DNA from: Azospirillum brasilense
GTDB taxonomy: Bacteria; Pseudomonadota; Alphaproteobacteria; Azospirillales; Azospirillaceae
Assembly: GCF_022023855.1 (NCBI RefSeq)
Contig: NZ_CP059450.1
Coordinates: 942,001-1,006,000, forward strand
DNA: 64,000 bases
Direction of reading: 5' to 3'
The notes under the pieces are model-generated. The model was not told the origin of the DNA. It saw only the letters and a program-made list of their open reading frames with translations, and did not search any database. Position numbers and translations under genes: made by a program. This document shows, piece by piece, positions 22,301 to 28,709 of the stretch; within the stretch, counting starts at the first letter, position 1; the number at the start of each line of letters is the position of its first letter.

Positions 22301-25300
22301 GTCGTTGCCGGTGGTGCTGATAACGATGTCGGCGCCGCTCACCCGCCAAACGGTGCCGTCGGCCAGTTCGATGGCCTGAATGCCGCCATTGCCGGCCCCG
22401 GCCAGAACGTCGGCGGAGAAGTGGTTGAAGGCGATCACCGAGCGGTCGGTCCCGGCGATGCGGATCTCCAGATCGTCGCCGCGGCGCGACAGGCGCAGGT
22501 CGGCGGCAGTCACGTCGCCGCCGAAGCGGATGACGTTCGTCCCGTCGTCGGCATGGACCGTGCGGCTCGTGAAGCCCGGCTCGATGGCGATGGTGTCGTC
22601 GCCCGTGCCGCCCATCAGCAGGATGTCGCCCCACACCGGCCAGACCACGCCGTCCGCGAAGACGAACTCCCGGATGCCGCCGATGCCCGCCCCCGCCGCG
22701 CCGTTGGCGGCGAAATGCTCCATGATGGTGACGCGGTCGCGGGCGTAGCCGTCCTCGCCCGCCGGGCCGCCGCCCGCGTCGAACAGGATGTGCAGGTCGT
22801 CGTCGATGCGCACCAGATGGGCGATCTCGTGCCGGAAGCCCGCCCCCAGCCGGACGATGTCGTTCCCGCCCTCGCCGAAGACGACGACATGGCCGGCGCC
22901 GGACGGGGCGGTGATCACGTCGTCGCCCGGCGTGCCGGTCAGCACGAGGTCGCCGAACATGCGGATGCCGTCCTGGACATTCACCACGCTGTCGCCGCGG
23001 CGGTAGCTGTTGTAGAGGACGCCATCCTCGATCAGCGTGCCAACCCGCCGCCAGCCCGACTCCTTGAAGGTCACGAAGTCATCGCGGTCGCCGGTGACGT
23101 AGAGCGGCGCGCCCGCCGCGTTGGCCCTGACGCCCTGCTCGTTGAAAATCAGCGTCTGATGCCCCTCGGCGGTCAGGTCGAACCGCTCGATCCTGTGAAC
23201 GTTCACGGCGGTGCCCAGAAGCATCAGCCGGTTGCCCTCGAACCGCAGCGTGTCGTCGCCCGAACCGCCATCGACGGAGACAAAGCCCTCGTCCAGGACC
23301 CGCAGCGTGTCGTTGCCGGCCCCGCCCGCCAGCGCATCGGCCCCGCCGCGCCCGTCGAGGTAGTTGTCCTCGCCGTCGCCGGTCAGGCTGTCGGCCTGCC
23401 CGGTGGCGATCACCCTTTCCACCTCGGACAGGCGATCCCCTTCCGCGTCGCCACCGCTGCCGGTGCCCGCCGCGAGATCGACCGTCACCCCGGCGGCGGA
23501 GGCGGAATAGTCCGCGGTGTCGATGCCCGCCCCGCCGACCAGCGTGTCGGCTCCGGCCCCACCGATCAGCGTGTCGTCGCCCTCAGCACCGTCCAGCCGG
23601 TTGGCCCCGCCGTCGCCGATCAGAAGGTCGGCGTGGCCGGACCCCGACAAGTTCTCGATGCTGGTCAGGCGGTCGCCTTCGGCGTCGCCGCCCAGACCGG
23701 TCCCGGTGGTGAGATCGACCGTGACCCCCGCGTCCGATCCGGAATAGTCGGCGGTGTCGGCCCCGCCGCCGCCCTCCAGCGTGTCGGCGCCAGCCCCGCC
23801 CTTCAGGACGTTGTCCAGACCGTCGCCGGTCAACCGGTCGTCAAGGGCCGAGCCGATCAGGTTCTCGACCCCGTTCAACCGGTCGCCCTCGGCGGTGCCG
23901 CCGCTGCCGGTGCCGGCCGCGAGGTCCACGACCACCGCGTCGGCGGAGGCGGAATAATCGGCGGTGTCGGTGCCCGCCCCGCCGACCAGGGTGTCGGCAC
24001 CCTCGCCGCCGATCAGCGTGTCGTCGCCCGCGGCGCCGTCGAGACGGTTGTCCCCGGCATCGCCGGTCAGGCGGTCGGCCTGGTTGGAGCCGGTCAGGTT
24101 CTCGATGTCGGTCAGACGGTCGCCTTCGGCGTCGCCGCCGGTCCCCAGGCCGGTCGACAGATCGACGGTGACCCCGTTGGCCGAGGCCAGATACTCCGCG
24201 GTGTCGGTGCCCTCGCCACCGATCAGCGTGTCCGCACCGCCCAGGCCGGCCAGCGTGTCGTTGCCGCCCTGCCCGTCCAGCCGGTTGCGGTTCGCGTCGC
24301 CGGTCAGCCGGTCGTTGCCGCCGGAGCCGAGCAGATTCTCGATCCCCGACAGCCGATCGCCCTGCGCATCGCCGCCGGTCCCCGTGCCGCTCGCCAGACT
24401 GACCGTCACGGCGGCGCCCGACGCCGTGTAGTCCGCCGTGTCGGTGCCCGCCCCGCCGACCAGGGTGTCGGCACCCGCGCCGCCGATCAGCGTGTCGTCG
24501 CCCGCAGCGCCGTCGAGCCGGTTGGCACCGCCGTCACCGGTCAGCCGGTCGTTGCGGCTGGAACCGGTGACGTTCTCAAGGCCGGCCAGAACATCCCCCT
24601 CCGCATCGCCGCCCAGACCCGTCCCGGTGGCGAGATCGACCGTCACCGCGGCGGTCGAGGCCGAGTAATCCGCGGTGTCGGTTCCGGCCCCGCCGATCAG
24701 CGTGTCGGCCCCGCCCAGGCCGGCCAGCGTGTCGTTGCCCGCCCGCCCGTCGATCCGGTTGCCTCCGGAGTCGCCCGTCAGCCGGTCGTTGCCGTCCGAG
24801 CCGAGCAGGTTTTCGATCCCGCTCAGCCGGTCGCCCTGCGCGTTGCCGCCGCTGCCGAGCCCGGTCGTCAGGTTGACGGTGACCGCCACCGCCGACGCCG
24901 AATAATCCGCGGTGTCGGTGCCCTCGCCGCCGACCAGCGTGTCCGGCCCGGCGCCACCGGCCAGCGTGTCGTCGCCGGCACCGCCGTCGAGCCGGTTGCC
25001 CCCGCCGTTGCCGGTCAGACGGTCGCCGAAGGCGGAGCCGATGACGTTCTCGATGCCGGTCAGGATGTCCCCCTCCGCATCGCCGCCATGGCCCGTTCCG
25101 GCGTCGAGATCGACGGTCACCGCCTCCGGAGAGGCCGAATAGTCCGCGGTGTCGGTGCCTTCGCCGCCGATCAGCGTGTCGGCCGCGGCCCCACCGATCA
25201 GCGTGTCGTCACCCGCCGCGCCGTCGATGCGGTTGGCGCCGCCGTCGCCCGTCAGGTGGTCGTCGTGGCTGGAGCCGGTGATGTCCTCGACTCCGCTGAT

Positions 25301-28240
25301 CCGGTCGCCCTCGGCGTCGCCGCCGGCCCCGGTGCCCGCGACCAGATCGACCGTGACGCCGCCGGCCGATCCGCTGTAGGCGACGGTGTCGGTGCCCTCG
25401 CCGCCGATCAGCGTGTCGGCCCCGGCGCCGCCCTCCAGGCTGTCGTTCCCGGCGGCTCCGTCCAGACTGTCCTCACCGGCCCCGCCGGAGAACTGGTTGT
25501 CGCCCGCGTCGCCGATCAGCGTGTCGTTGCCGGCCCCACCCCGGACATTCTCGATCCCGGACAGGCTGTCGCTCATCCAGCCGCCGTGCTGCACGCCCCC
25601 GTTGGAGAGGTCCACGGCGATGGGGCCGGAGCCCGCCCCGAAATCGACGGTGTCGATGCCGTCGCCACCGATCAGGACGTTGTGCCCGCCGCCGCCGGAC
25701 AGCACGTCGTCGCCGTCGCCGCCGATCAGCGTATCGTCGCCCATTCCGCCGACCAGCGTGTCGTCTCCGTCACCGCCGTCCAGAAGATCGCCGTTGTAGT
25801 CGTCGCCGACGCTGAGGCTGTCGTTGCCCGCCCCGCCGATCAGCGTGTCGCTGCCGAAGCCGCCCTCCAGCGTGTCGTCGCCGTCCCCGCCATCGTAGCG
25901 GTCGTTGCTCCAGTAGGAACCGCCCTCGCCCAGCCGGTCGTTCCCAGCGCCGCCCAGCAGCGTGTCGTCGCCCTCGCCGCCATACAGAACGTCGTTGCCG
26001 TCGCCGCCGTCCACATGGTCGGTGCCGCCGTCGCCATACACCGTGTCGTCGCCATCGCCCGCGGTGATGCGGTCCGCGCCACCGCCCGCAAGGACGACGT
26101 CGTTTCCGCTGCCCGCGTCGATGGTGTCGTCGTTCTCCCCGGCGTCGATCCAGTCGTTCCCGGCGCCGCCGCGGATGCTGTCGTTGCCGGTTCCCGCGAC
26201 GATGCGGTCATCGCCGCTGCCGCCGTCCAGAAGGTCCTCGTTGCCGCCCCCCAGCAGCGTGTCGTCGCCCGCCCCGCCGTAGAGCGTGTTTGCGTTGGTG
26301 CCCCCGTCCAGGAGGTCGTCGCCCAACCCGCCGTACAGAACGTCTTCGTTGCTGCCGCCGATCAGCGTGTCGTTGCCGGACCCGCCATAGAGCGTGTCGT
26401 TCTCGCTGCCGCCGGACAGAACATCGTCTCCGGAGCCGCCGGACAGAACGTCGGCTTGGCTGCCGCCGGTCAGGGTATCGTTGCCGGACCCGCCGTCCAG
26501 GCTGTCGTCGCCCCAGTCGCCGGTCACCACGTCGTTGCCGGCGCCGCCATGCAGGGCGCCGCCCCCGCCGCCGCTGGACAGGGTGTCGTCCCCACCGCCG
26601 CCGGACACGGTCTCGGCCTGCCAGCTGCCGCCGATGGCGACGCCGCTGCCGTCCCGAACCTCCCCCGCCTCGGCGGCCAGTTCCACGGAGGCCGCGAGGC
26701 CGTTCTCGTCGGGCGCGCCGTCGTTGCGGCCGTCCGTCACGTCGATGTACAGCACCGTGTCCGTGCTGAGGCCGCCATCGTCGGTGACCCGCACCGTAAC
26801 GGCGTGGGCGGGGGCCGCGCCGGCGTCGAGGCTGGCGCCCTCCGCCACGGCGATCCGCCCCGTGGCCGCGTCGATGGTGAAGCGGCCGCCGGCGTCGTCG
26901 AGCAGGCTGTAGGCGAGCGTCCCGCCCTCCGGATCGGCAGCCTGCACAGTGCCGACGACCGTGCCCGCGGGCGCATCCTCGTCCATGCGCCCGCCGGTCA
27001 GGGTCGCACTGGTCGGGGCATCGTTGACCTCGGCCAGGGTGATGGTGACGGTCTGGGTCGCCACGCCGCCTCGCCCGTCCGACACGGTGATGCGGAACAG
27101 GTCGGTGCCCGCGTAATTGGCGCCGGGCGTGTAGGTGAAGAGGCCCCCGGCGGTCAGGCTGAGGATGCCGTGGGCCGGCCCCTCGGTGACGGCGTAGCTC
27201 AGCGCGTCGTTGTCGGCGTCCACCGCGCCGACGCTGCCGGTCAGGACGGTGTCCTCCGTGCCGGCCAGGGTCTGGTCGCTCACCACCGGGGCGCTGTTGG
27301 CTCGGCTGGCTAGGCTGCCCACGTCGGCGGCCACGCCGTCCACCAGCACCTCCAGCGCGTTCCAGTTGCGGGCGGCGAGCTTGAGCGCGTCGCTGGTGAA
27401 GGTCTGGCCGTCGTCGCCATGCTGCCGGATGAAGTCGCGCAGGCGGACGAGTTCGCCCGCGACCGCTCCGGTGATCTGGGCCGAGGTCAGTTCGACCCGC
27501 AGCCGGTCGCTCCCCGCGCCGCCGTCCAGCGTGTCGGCGCGCGTCTGGGTGGACAGGCTCTGGATCGCCAGATCGTCGCCACCGCCGCCCTGGACAAGGT
27601 CGCCACCATCGCCGCCAATCAACGTGTCGGCGCCCATCCCACCGGTCAACGTATCGTCGCCCGCACCGCCGTCGAGCCGGTCACCGTTGTAATCGTTGCC
27701 GACGGTCAGGCTGTCGTTGCCGGCACCGCCCAGCAGCGTGTCGCTGCCGTAGCCGCCGTCCAGCGTGTCGTCGCCGTCACCGCCGTCGTAGAGATCGTTG
27801 TTCCAATAACCGCCGCCCTCGCCCATCCGGTCGTTTCCGGCTCCGCCCAGGATGCTGTCGTCGCCGTCGCCACCGTACAGAACGTCGTTGCCGTCACCGC
27901 CGTCCACCCGGTCGGCGCCGCCGTCGCCGTACACCGTGTCGTCGCCCTCGCCCGCGGTGATGCGGTCCATGCCGCCGCCGCCGTAGATGGTGTCGTCGCC
28001 GCTGCCCCCGTCGAGGGTGTCGTTGTTCTCCCCGCCGTCGATGCGGTCGTTTCCGGCTCCGCCCAGGATGCTGTCGTCCCCCCAGTTGCCCGTCAGAACG
28101 TCGTTCCCGGCCCCGCCGTCGATGAAGCCGCCACCGCCGCCGCTCGCTATCGTGTCGTGCCCGGCCCCGCCCAAAAGGGTTTCGGTCCGCCAGTCACCGT
28201 TGATGACTGCGTTGGCGACAGGGGTGGTCGTGTCGGTCAT
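10352..28240 (-). CDS. Giant RTX (calcium-binding, type I secreted) protein, 5,962 residues
   Basis: A single uninterrupted frame starts at the ATG at 28238-28240 behind an AAAGGGGA ribosome site. In order (approximate residues): RTX nonapeptides GGxGxDxLx (12-235); a linker; two cadherin/VCBS-like domains (313-515); RTX repeats (545-880); nine ~79-residue repeats with TADYSAS and VTVDLAAGTG (900-1610); about 15 PF06594-like units containing LNHF (1765-3160); ten modules of RTX repeats plus a PF06594-like block with YFARFGNDLYLRF-type cores (3160-5900). A final PF06594-like block and the tail AVITALWR follow, like RTX type I secretion signals. There is no N-terminal signal peptide. It is probably a calcium-folded surface or matrix adhesin; a catalytic domain was not seen. 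The secretion apparatus is not in the window. Confidence 0.93.
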   Translation of the reverse strand: MTDTTTPVANAVINGDWRTETLLGGAGHDTIASGGGGGFIDGGAGNDVLTGNWGDDSILGGAGNDRIDGGENNDTLDGGSGDDTIYGGGGMDRITAGEGDDTVYGDGGADRVDGGDGNDVLYGGDGDDSILGGAGNDRMGEGGGYWNNDLYDGGDGDDTLDGGYGSDTLLGGAGNDSLTVGNDYNGDRLDGGAGDDTLTGGMGADTLIGGDGGDLVQGGGGDDLAIQSLSTQTRADTLDGGAGSDRLRVELTSAQITGAVAGELVRLRDFIRQHGDDGQTFTSDALKLAARNWNALEVLVDGVAADVGSLASRANSAPVVSDQTLAGTEDTVLTGSVGAVDADNDALSYAVTEGPAHGILSLTAGGLFTYTPGANYAGTDLFRITVSDGRGGVATQTVTITLAEVNDAPTSATLTGGRMDEDAPAGTVVGTVQAADPEGGTLAYSLLDDAGGRFTIDAATGRIAVAEGASLDAGAAPAHAVTVRVTDDGGLSTDTVLYIDVTDGRNDGAPDENGLAASVELAAEAGEVRDGSGVAIGGSWQAETVSGGGGDDTLSSGGGGGALHGGAGNDVVTGDWGDDSLDGGSGNDTLTGGSQADVLSGGSGDDVLSGGSENDTLYGGSGNDTLIGGSNEDVLYGGLGDDLLDGGTNANTLYGGAGDDTLLGGGNEDLLDGGSGDDRIVAGTGNDSIRGGAGNDWIDAGENDDTIDAGSGNDVVLAGGGADRITAGDGDDTVYGDGGTDHVDGGDGNDVLYGGEGDDTLLGGAGNDRLGEGGSYWSNDRYDGGDGDDTLEGGFGSDTLIGGAGNDSLSVGDDYNGDLLDGGDGDDTLVGGMGDDTLIGGDGDDVLSGGGGHNVLIGGDGIDTVDFGAGSGPIAVDLSNGGVQHGGWMSDSLSGIENVRGGAGNDTLIGDAGDNQFSGGAGEDSLDGAAGNDSLEGGAGADTLIGGEGTDTVAYSGSAGGVTVDLVAGTGAGGDAEGDRISGVEDITGSSHDDHLTGDGGANRIDGAAGDDTLIGGAAADTLIGGEGTDTADYSASPEAVTVDLDAGTGHGGDAEGDILTGIENVIGSAFGDRLTGNGGGNRLDGGAGDDTLAGGAGPDTLVGGEGTDTADYSASAVAVTVNLTTGLGSGGNAQGDRLSGIENLLGSDGNDRLTGDSGGNRIDGRAGNDTLAGLGGADTLIGGAGTDTADYSASTAAVTVDLATGTGLGGDAEGDVLAGLENVTGSSRNDRLTGDGGANRLDGAAGDDTLIGGAGADTLVGGAGTDTADYTASGAAVTVSLASGTGTGGDAQGDRLSGIENLLGSGGNDRLTGDANRNRLDGQGGNDTLAGLGGADTLIGGEGTDTAEYLASANGVTVDLSTGLGTGGDAEGDRLTDIENLTGSNQADRLTGDAGDNRLDGAAGDDTLIGGEGADTLVGGAGTDTADYSASADAVVVDLAAGTGSGGTAEGDRLNGVENLIGSALDDRLTGDGLDNVLKGGAGADTLEGGGGADTADYSGSDAGVTVDLTTGTGLGGDAEGDRLTSIENLSGSGHADLLIGDGGANRLDGAEGDDTLIGGAGADTLVGGAGIDTADYSASAAGVTVDLAAGTGSGGDAEGDRLSEVERVIATGQADSLTGDGEDNYLDGRGGADALAGGAGNDTLRVLDEGFVSVDGGSGDDTLRFEGNRLMLLGTAVNVHRIERFDLTAEGHQTLIFNEQGVRANAAGAPLYVTGDRDDFVTFKESGWRRVGTLIEDGVLYNSYRRGDSVVNVQDGIRMFGDLVLTGTPGDDVITAPSGAGHVVVFGEGGNDIVRLGAGFRHEIAHLVRIDDDLHILFDAGGGPAGEDGYARDRVTIMEHFAANGAAGAGIGGIREFVFADGVVWPVWGDILLMGGTGDDTIAIEPGFTSRTVHADDGTNVIRFGGDVTAADLRLSRRGDDLEIRIAGTDRSVIAFNHFSADVLAGAGNGGIQAIELADGTVWRVSGADIVISTTGNDTTVFGLGGGEVTLYGSEGTDTISFALTIDPDRMRLTREGDDLRIAYTGSSDSWIVKNHFDGNPDGVSTIRFGDGTAWAIDNTRLIVGTGSDEVFTIAAGLGGRVLAGGGGTDGLVLGVGIRPTDVALSRDGNALVIGIAGTADRVTVLNHFDGLAAGNSGLRTITFADGTVWSIGAAEGFRIGGDTADLFTVKPGDGAVTLFVGKGFDTLTFGTGIPTDKLSFVREGENLVIAVQGSAERITVLNHFATGWGASVLENVVVGGRTWRLTDPNVLVGSAGDDSFTLAPGTGSRIVLPGIGTDQITIGQGIDPANVRLQRVGDDLVVTVYGLGDTLTVLNHFAGGASGGVHSIRFVDGNIWNIWGHQIQLGGSSTETFEAKPGVGHVSIYPGGGTDVLRFDPRIDSLGTVLRRSGGDLEIVMGDGGDVVTILNHFLGNALRSVAFGDGKVWTVGGNGVQVGTDGDDVFTLTPGMGNVIVYGGGKANGDRIVAAPGVDPKDLRLTRVGNDLRVTLGADSMTIVNQFASGGVVMIPEIIFLNGVVWPIAGSTVHISGGGRETLPAAPIIYPGGPGQHLSIDADPGKTRVVRVGADLHITIEGRQDEIVVVNHFAMDGVGDLVFDNGTTWNIQGGKVLIGGSGHDEFVIQAGMGDVILYPDTSGDDRVRIVDSVDGSKIRLTRFGDDLRVTVDGTKDSLTIVNHFAGAPLEAIQRPDGTMMPLTGDTVVFGGKGPTQFLVGRDTGSQTIYTEGGDSLVFSDIDSTEVVMFRTGSDLEIHIDRTSQVITVLNYYGAIKDLTFPDGRSFDLSSRDTLIGGGRGDVFQIGKTGPAQQVIHSGGGGTINFGPDVGPGDVTLARDGNDLLVVFIGSGRTVRVVNQFAPPTEGMSRGLEAVTFSGGKTVNVWGENVVFGDAGTDDFTILPGQGRLYVFPGGGTDRLTLGPGIAPADVRMERDGVDLRIFTDDGRIDLIAVNHFGPNGVAGSGSGLGTVAYGNGQVWTVGGNGILIGSLGNSTFNVGANSGPTTIHPGGGLNRLSFTAGVPPANLRLVRIHDDLRIISADGTVNILVVNHFENRLDEVSFPSGPSWNLGVEHVWIGGDGPSVFQLDDLGSDQTVFPGSGDTVGLPPGLDWKDVVLSRSGSDLVVVIRETGRQIRIVNHFSYSDGTTGLAGLQFADGTTLPLGELAMLGGTTGDLLTGTATDDVLLGQDGDDRLSGGGGNDTLVGGIGNDTLDGGAGNDTYVYRPGDGRDTLLDTSGFDAIEMGPGITRGGIYFARFGNDLHIRFRDRPADEIIVTGRFNLAGDGASYVEWIDFADGTRFDLTRTDIALETVATAANEQLFGYNVGDRIEGKAGNDSILGYAGDDTLIGGTGSDSLDGGAGNDLLDSRDDPGTDGARDVAYGRDGDDTILGGGGNDLLYGGTGSDSIDGGEGDNSIDGEDGDDLLIAGSGHDTVYGRAGNDTLAAGAGNDTLYTGAGDDLIRYGGGSDTITNEGGNDVLELGPGIAPEEVYFARFGKDLYVRFRNSGEQIVLTGRFNGAGDGTSFVQTLRFADGSTFDVTRKDIALETVANPASEVLEGYNVRDVIRGMAGNDTIYGYADNDTLDGGAGSDSILGGTGGDSLEGGDGGDTLDGETGDDTLSGGLGNDFLYGGAGRDTLSGGDGADYLYGGADDDILNGDAGNDTLEGGDGNDTLTGGEGTDTLFTGLGDDLVRYDGGRETISNIGGQDVLEIGVGLSASDLYFARFADNLHLRFRGRSDEVILANRFSGAGDGASYLQTLRFADGTLVDITNPMLVLDTVATDAYEKLEGYNANDTIQGLGGVDTIYGYAGDDLLDGGAGNDLLYGGAGDDRLLGNIGDDRLEGGDGNDTLEGGDGNDLHYGEAGDDVIAAGNGTDYVEGGAGDDTVSGGAGEDTVFGGAGKDSLSGDDGNDSLYGEAGDDTLEGGAGTNTISTGLGDDLIRHSGGRDTIANEGGRDVLEMRAGLSKADLYYARFGNDLYLRFRNAADEIVLRNRFNGAADGASYVQTLRFADGALADITDPALVLETVATDATERLEGYNVNDTIRGLGGHDTISGYAGDDVLDGGTGNDLLYGGAGDDTLTGGAGTDQLYGDAGDDLLLGGDGNDSLNGGDGDDTLIGGLGADQYYGGAGNDWIDNSDDGGTGASVDVAYGEAGNDTIIGGDGGETFGGGDGDDSLLGNAGNDWLEGNAGDDWVEGATGNDTLKGGDGNDTLLGGSGTNTISTGLGDDLIRHSGGRDIITNEGGQDVLEMRAGLSKADLYYARFGNDLYLRFRNAADEVVLTSRFSGAADGASYVQTLRFADGALADITDPALVLETVATDATETLQGYNVNDTIRGLGGNDAIYGYAGDDLLDGGLGADTLYGGAGDDSLIGGDGSDSLEGGDGIDTLEGGNGNDTLLGDDGDDTLIGGAGNDVIHSGGGNDLIRFDSGQDTIHNTGGDDVVDLGAAFASGSYYFVRYGADLYVRFQGVSDQIIIASRFNGGGDGASYVQTLRFADGTLVDLTRQDLVIRTVDSNAGQRLEGYRVGDFIDGQGGNDTILGYSGDDTLIGGGGVNQLYGGDGNDLLDGRSGQNESLYGEAGDDTVYGSAGSDGLQGGTGDDVLDAGAGNDIAFGGDGDDTIVGGSGEDRLWGDGFSTTGNEVIVIRIRMGGHITWFWPRTIVTLDGTVLMDARVDVHYSNLGQDGSSTAYKGNTQDFVFTVRDRSEADRLQIHVVSEYQGSSLARAGVYIAGIEVAGYPFSGGWYIWEGGTSTWGLDSILPSPSPTEAAGNDIVSAGDGNDCIGGGVGDDELDGGTGNDTILGGAGNDTIRGGAGSDEMHGGAGDDLIDNRDDPNAGGINDMSYGGTGRDTIYGGGGTDVSYGGAGDDLIDGGAGKDTLFGEAGNDSIRGGADNDQLYGQDGNDTLDGGAGNDSLDGGAGDDLFLYAGSGQGQDSVRGGGGNDVLELGAGLAAEQLYLSRFGDDLYLTFRDTGDRIAVVGRFTGEGDGVNYVQTLRFADGSVVDLTAPDVALETYGLAAGETLRGYRMGDRIEGSGGNDSILGYGGDDTLKGGDGADALYGGLGDDVLDGGAGADYLEGGDGNDSLSGGTESDTLFGGFGNDTLNGGTGANGIDGGAGDDLVVYGGGTDTIVGGGGNDVLVFGEGYGADGMRLERYGKDLHLVFAATAQRIVIANRFTTTGAGDGANYLQTLRFVDGTEIDLSRSDIVVTTNDDNAGHTLEGYNAGDVIRGNGGTDSIYGYGGDDTLYGGAGVDRLYGGDGDDLIDGRDDTVGDAAYGDGGNDTLLGGTGGDALYGGDGDDWIDGGAGNDSMEGGAGDDRMDGGSGIDTINGGVGNDILNGGTGNDILNGGAGNDVIDGGDDADTLYGEDGDDTLAGGLGNDSINTGAGDDLVLYQGGRDTITGGGGNDTLAFGEGFDADGLRFERFGADLHILFDGLPDRIVVVNRFNGTGDGANYLKTLRFADGSTYDLSRQDLVIDTWDDSARHTLEGYKVADVIRGNGGDDVIYGYGGDDSLHGGAGADLVRGGDGDDLIDSSDDGASFDTLYGDAGQDTIFGGGGNDTLYGGDGDDRLDGGGGNDSVDGGAGADTLSGDVGSDLLFGGSGNDAIDGGAGNDALFGEAGDDTLSGGAGDDSIDAGLGDDLILYEGGRDTILGGGGNDVLSMGEGFSADQLHCARFGTFLVLRFHDRDEQIVIANRFNGTGNGTNYLQTVRFADGTEVDLSAQDLPLLTVGGETTETLWGYAGDDWIDGGGGNDTLFGEGGNDTLIGGSGWDELHGGGGSDLLDCRGDAGSSDVAYGEAGDDTLIGGGGNDQLSGGDGDDDLYGGAGNDTLAGGPGNDTYRFAPGGGNDRIVENDADTGTDRLVFDSAVDPHQLWFRKVGTDLELQLVGTADKVTVAGWFSGTTHRLDSIEIADGPVLEASSVDQMVQAMAGFTPPASGTTSISSGAYPQIDAVITALWR
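13946..14350 (-). other. Non-RTX insert resembling a calcium-dependent carbohydrate-binding module
   Basis: About 135 residues interrupt the nonapeptides, beginning near GFSTTGNEVIVIRIRMGGH and ending before GNDIVSAGDGND. The pattern IVIRI..G, then a V-LDG strand, then QDFVF, then IHVVSEY and a final YIAGIEVAGY resembles the CBM36/CBM60 xylan-binding fold. In those families the ligand contact is calcium-mediated. Similarity is judged by strand pattern and the V.LDG and GI.V.G motifs only. The base composition looks less GC-rich than the flanks, suggesting separate acquisition. Confidence 0.5.
15273..16433 (-). repeat. Near-identical neighbouring RTX modules (873-base offset)
   Basis: The PF06594-like block at about 15273-15560 is almost base-for-base repeated at 16146-16433. 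The encoded segments share YYARFGNDLYLRFRNAADE and DITDPALVLETVATDAT. The 873-base (291-codon) offset keeps the frame. The other modules differ much more, so this pair is a recent duplication or gene conversion. Confidence 0.8.
18750..22945 (-). repeat. Array of about 15 PF06594-like units with few RTX nonapeptides
   Basis: Units of about 94 residues follow the scheme dD.F.i.pG.G...v.pGgGtD.i.fg.gi....v.l.R.GdDL.v.i.g..d...vlNHF......i.F.dG..W.i.g. The conserved landmarks are GDDL, LNHF and a W followed by a G-rich turn (WNIWGHQIQLGG, WTVGGNGVQVG, WNIQGGKVLIGG). Classical tandem nonapeptides are mostly reduced to one or two turns per unit, so this part is built differently from the flanking beta-rolls. 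Confidence 0.75.
23400..25540 (-). repeat. Nine ~79-residue repeats (237-base period) in the giant RTX protein
   Basis: Nine copies carry TADYSAS..VTVDLAAGTG.GGDAEGDRLSGIENL followed by RTX turns (LTGDGGANRLDG). The base-level period is 237, with one copy shortened to 210. This combination of a short beta segment and RTX turns is seen in alphaproteobacterial secreted RTX proteins. Confidence 0.85.
26700..27300 (-). other. Two cadherin/VCBS-like domains within the giant RTX protein
   Basis: The segment from NSAPVVSDQTLAGTEDT through YTPGANYAGTDLFRITVSDG and on to DEDAPAGTVVGTV and VRVTDDGGLSTDT reads as two consecutive cadherin-like domains. They have the D-A-D and N-D-A-P linker motifs that bind calcium. 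Such domains stiffen bacterial adhesins and can mediate carbohydrate or self adhesion. Confidence 0.75.
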
Positions 28241-28403
28241 CAGCGTCCCCTTTCCGGGTGTTCGGCCCGGTTTGGTCGATTGGTTGGCAATGGGATCGGG
28301 CGGAGGGGCACGCCGTCATCGGCGGGCGCGAGCGAGGTTTGCCGACGGACGATGGGCCTGCGGCGGCGGGCTACCCGGATGGGGAAGCCGAGCGCCTCGC
28401 CTC

Positions 28404-28545
28404 ACAAAAAGCCTACTTTTGCATGAAAAACTCAGGCAATACGTCATCATCCACCACGCTTATTAGATTTTTATGCGATAAATGCTTGCTTCAAGATATT
28501 TAAATTCTACTGATACGGGAATATCGTAACGCTTCCGTGAGCTGT
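28404..28545 (-). promoter_or_regulatory. AT-rich leader region upstream of the giant RTX gene
   Basis: The 469 bases between the RTX start and the next gene are mostly GC-rich, but 28404-28530 is markedly AT-rich, with runs such as ATTTAAAT and TTATTAGATTTTTATGCG. This is the most AT-rich stretch I noticed in the window. It is the likely promoter and regulator-binding zone of the RTX gene. No confident -35/-10 pair was found. Confidence 0.4.
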
Positions 28546-28709
28546 TGTGTCGCATGACGGTGGTGGAGGCGGTCGGCACCGCCGGCGTGAAGTCGGCGAC
28601 GCGGCTCTTCAGCGCTTTCTGCGCTCGACAATCCGCCGTATTCGCTGGAGCGAATTGGCTGAAACCTGATAAGTTGAGCGAGGCTTCAACCGGCGAAAGG
28701 GTGTCTTGG

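Noticed and set aside
23400..25540. A 237-base periodic pattern that could be mistaken for a CRISPR or satellite array
   Set aside because: The repeats are coding, in frame, with amino-acid motifs conserved rather than exact bases, and have no unique spacers.
18464..27313. A 2,949-codon open frame on the plus strand opposite the giant RTX gene
   Set aside because: Its product is low-complexity (V, A, G, R, Q rich) and mirrors the antisense of repeated GGxGxD codons. High GC suppresses stop codons. The minus frame has the real domains.
28545..28709. In-frame upstream start for the 102-residue hypothetical protein
   Set aside because: The extension lacks a ribosome site and has no protein features; ATG 28710 has GAAAGG at a suitable distance.
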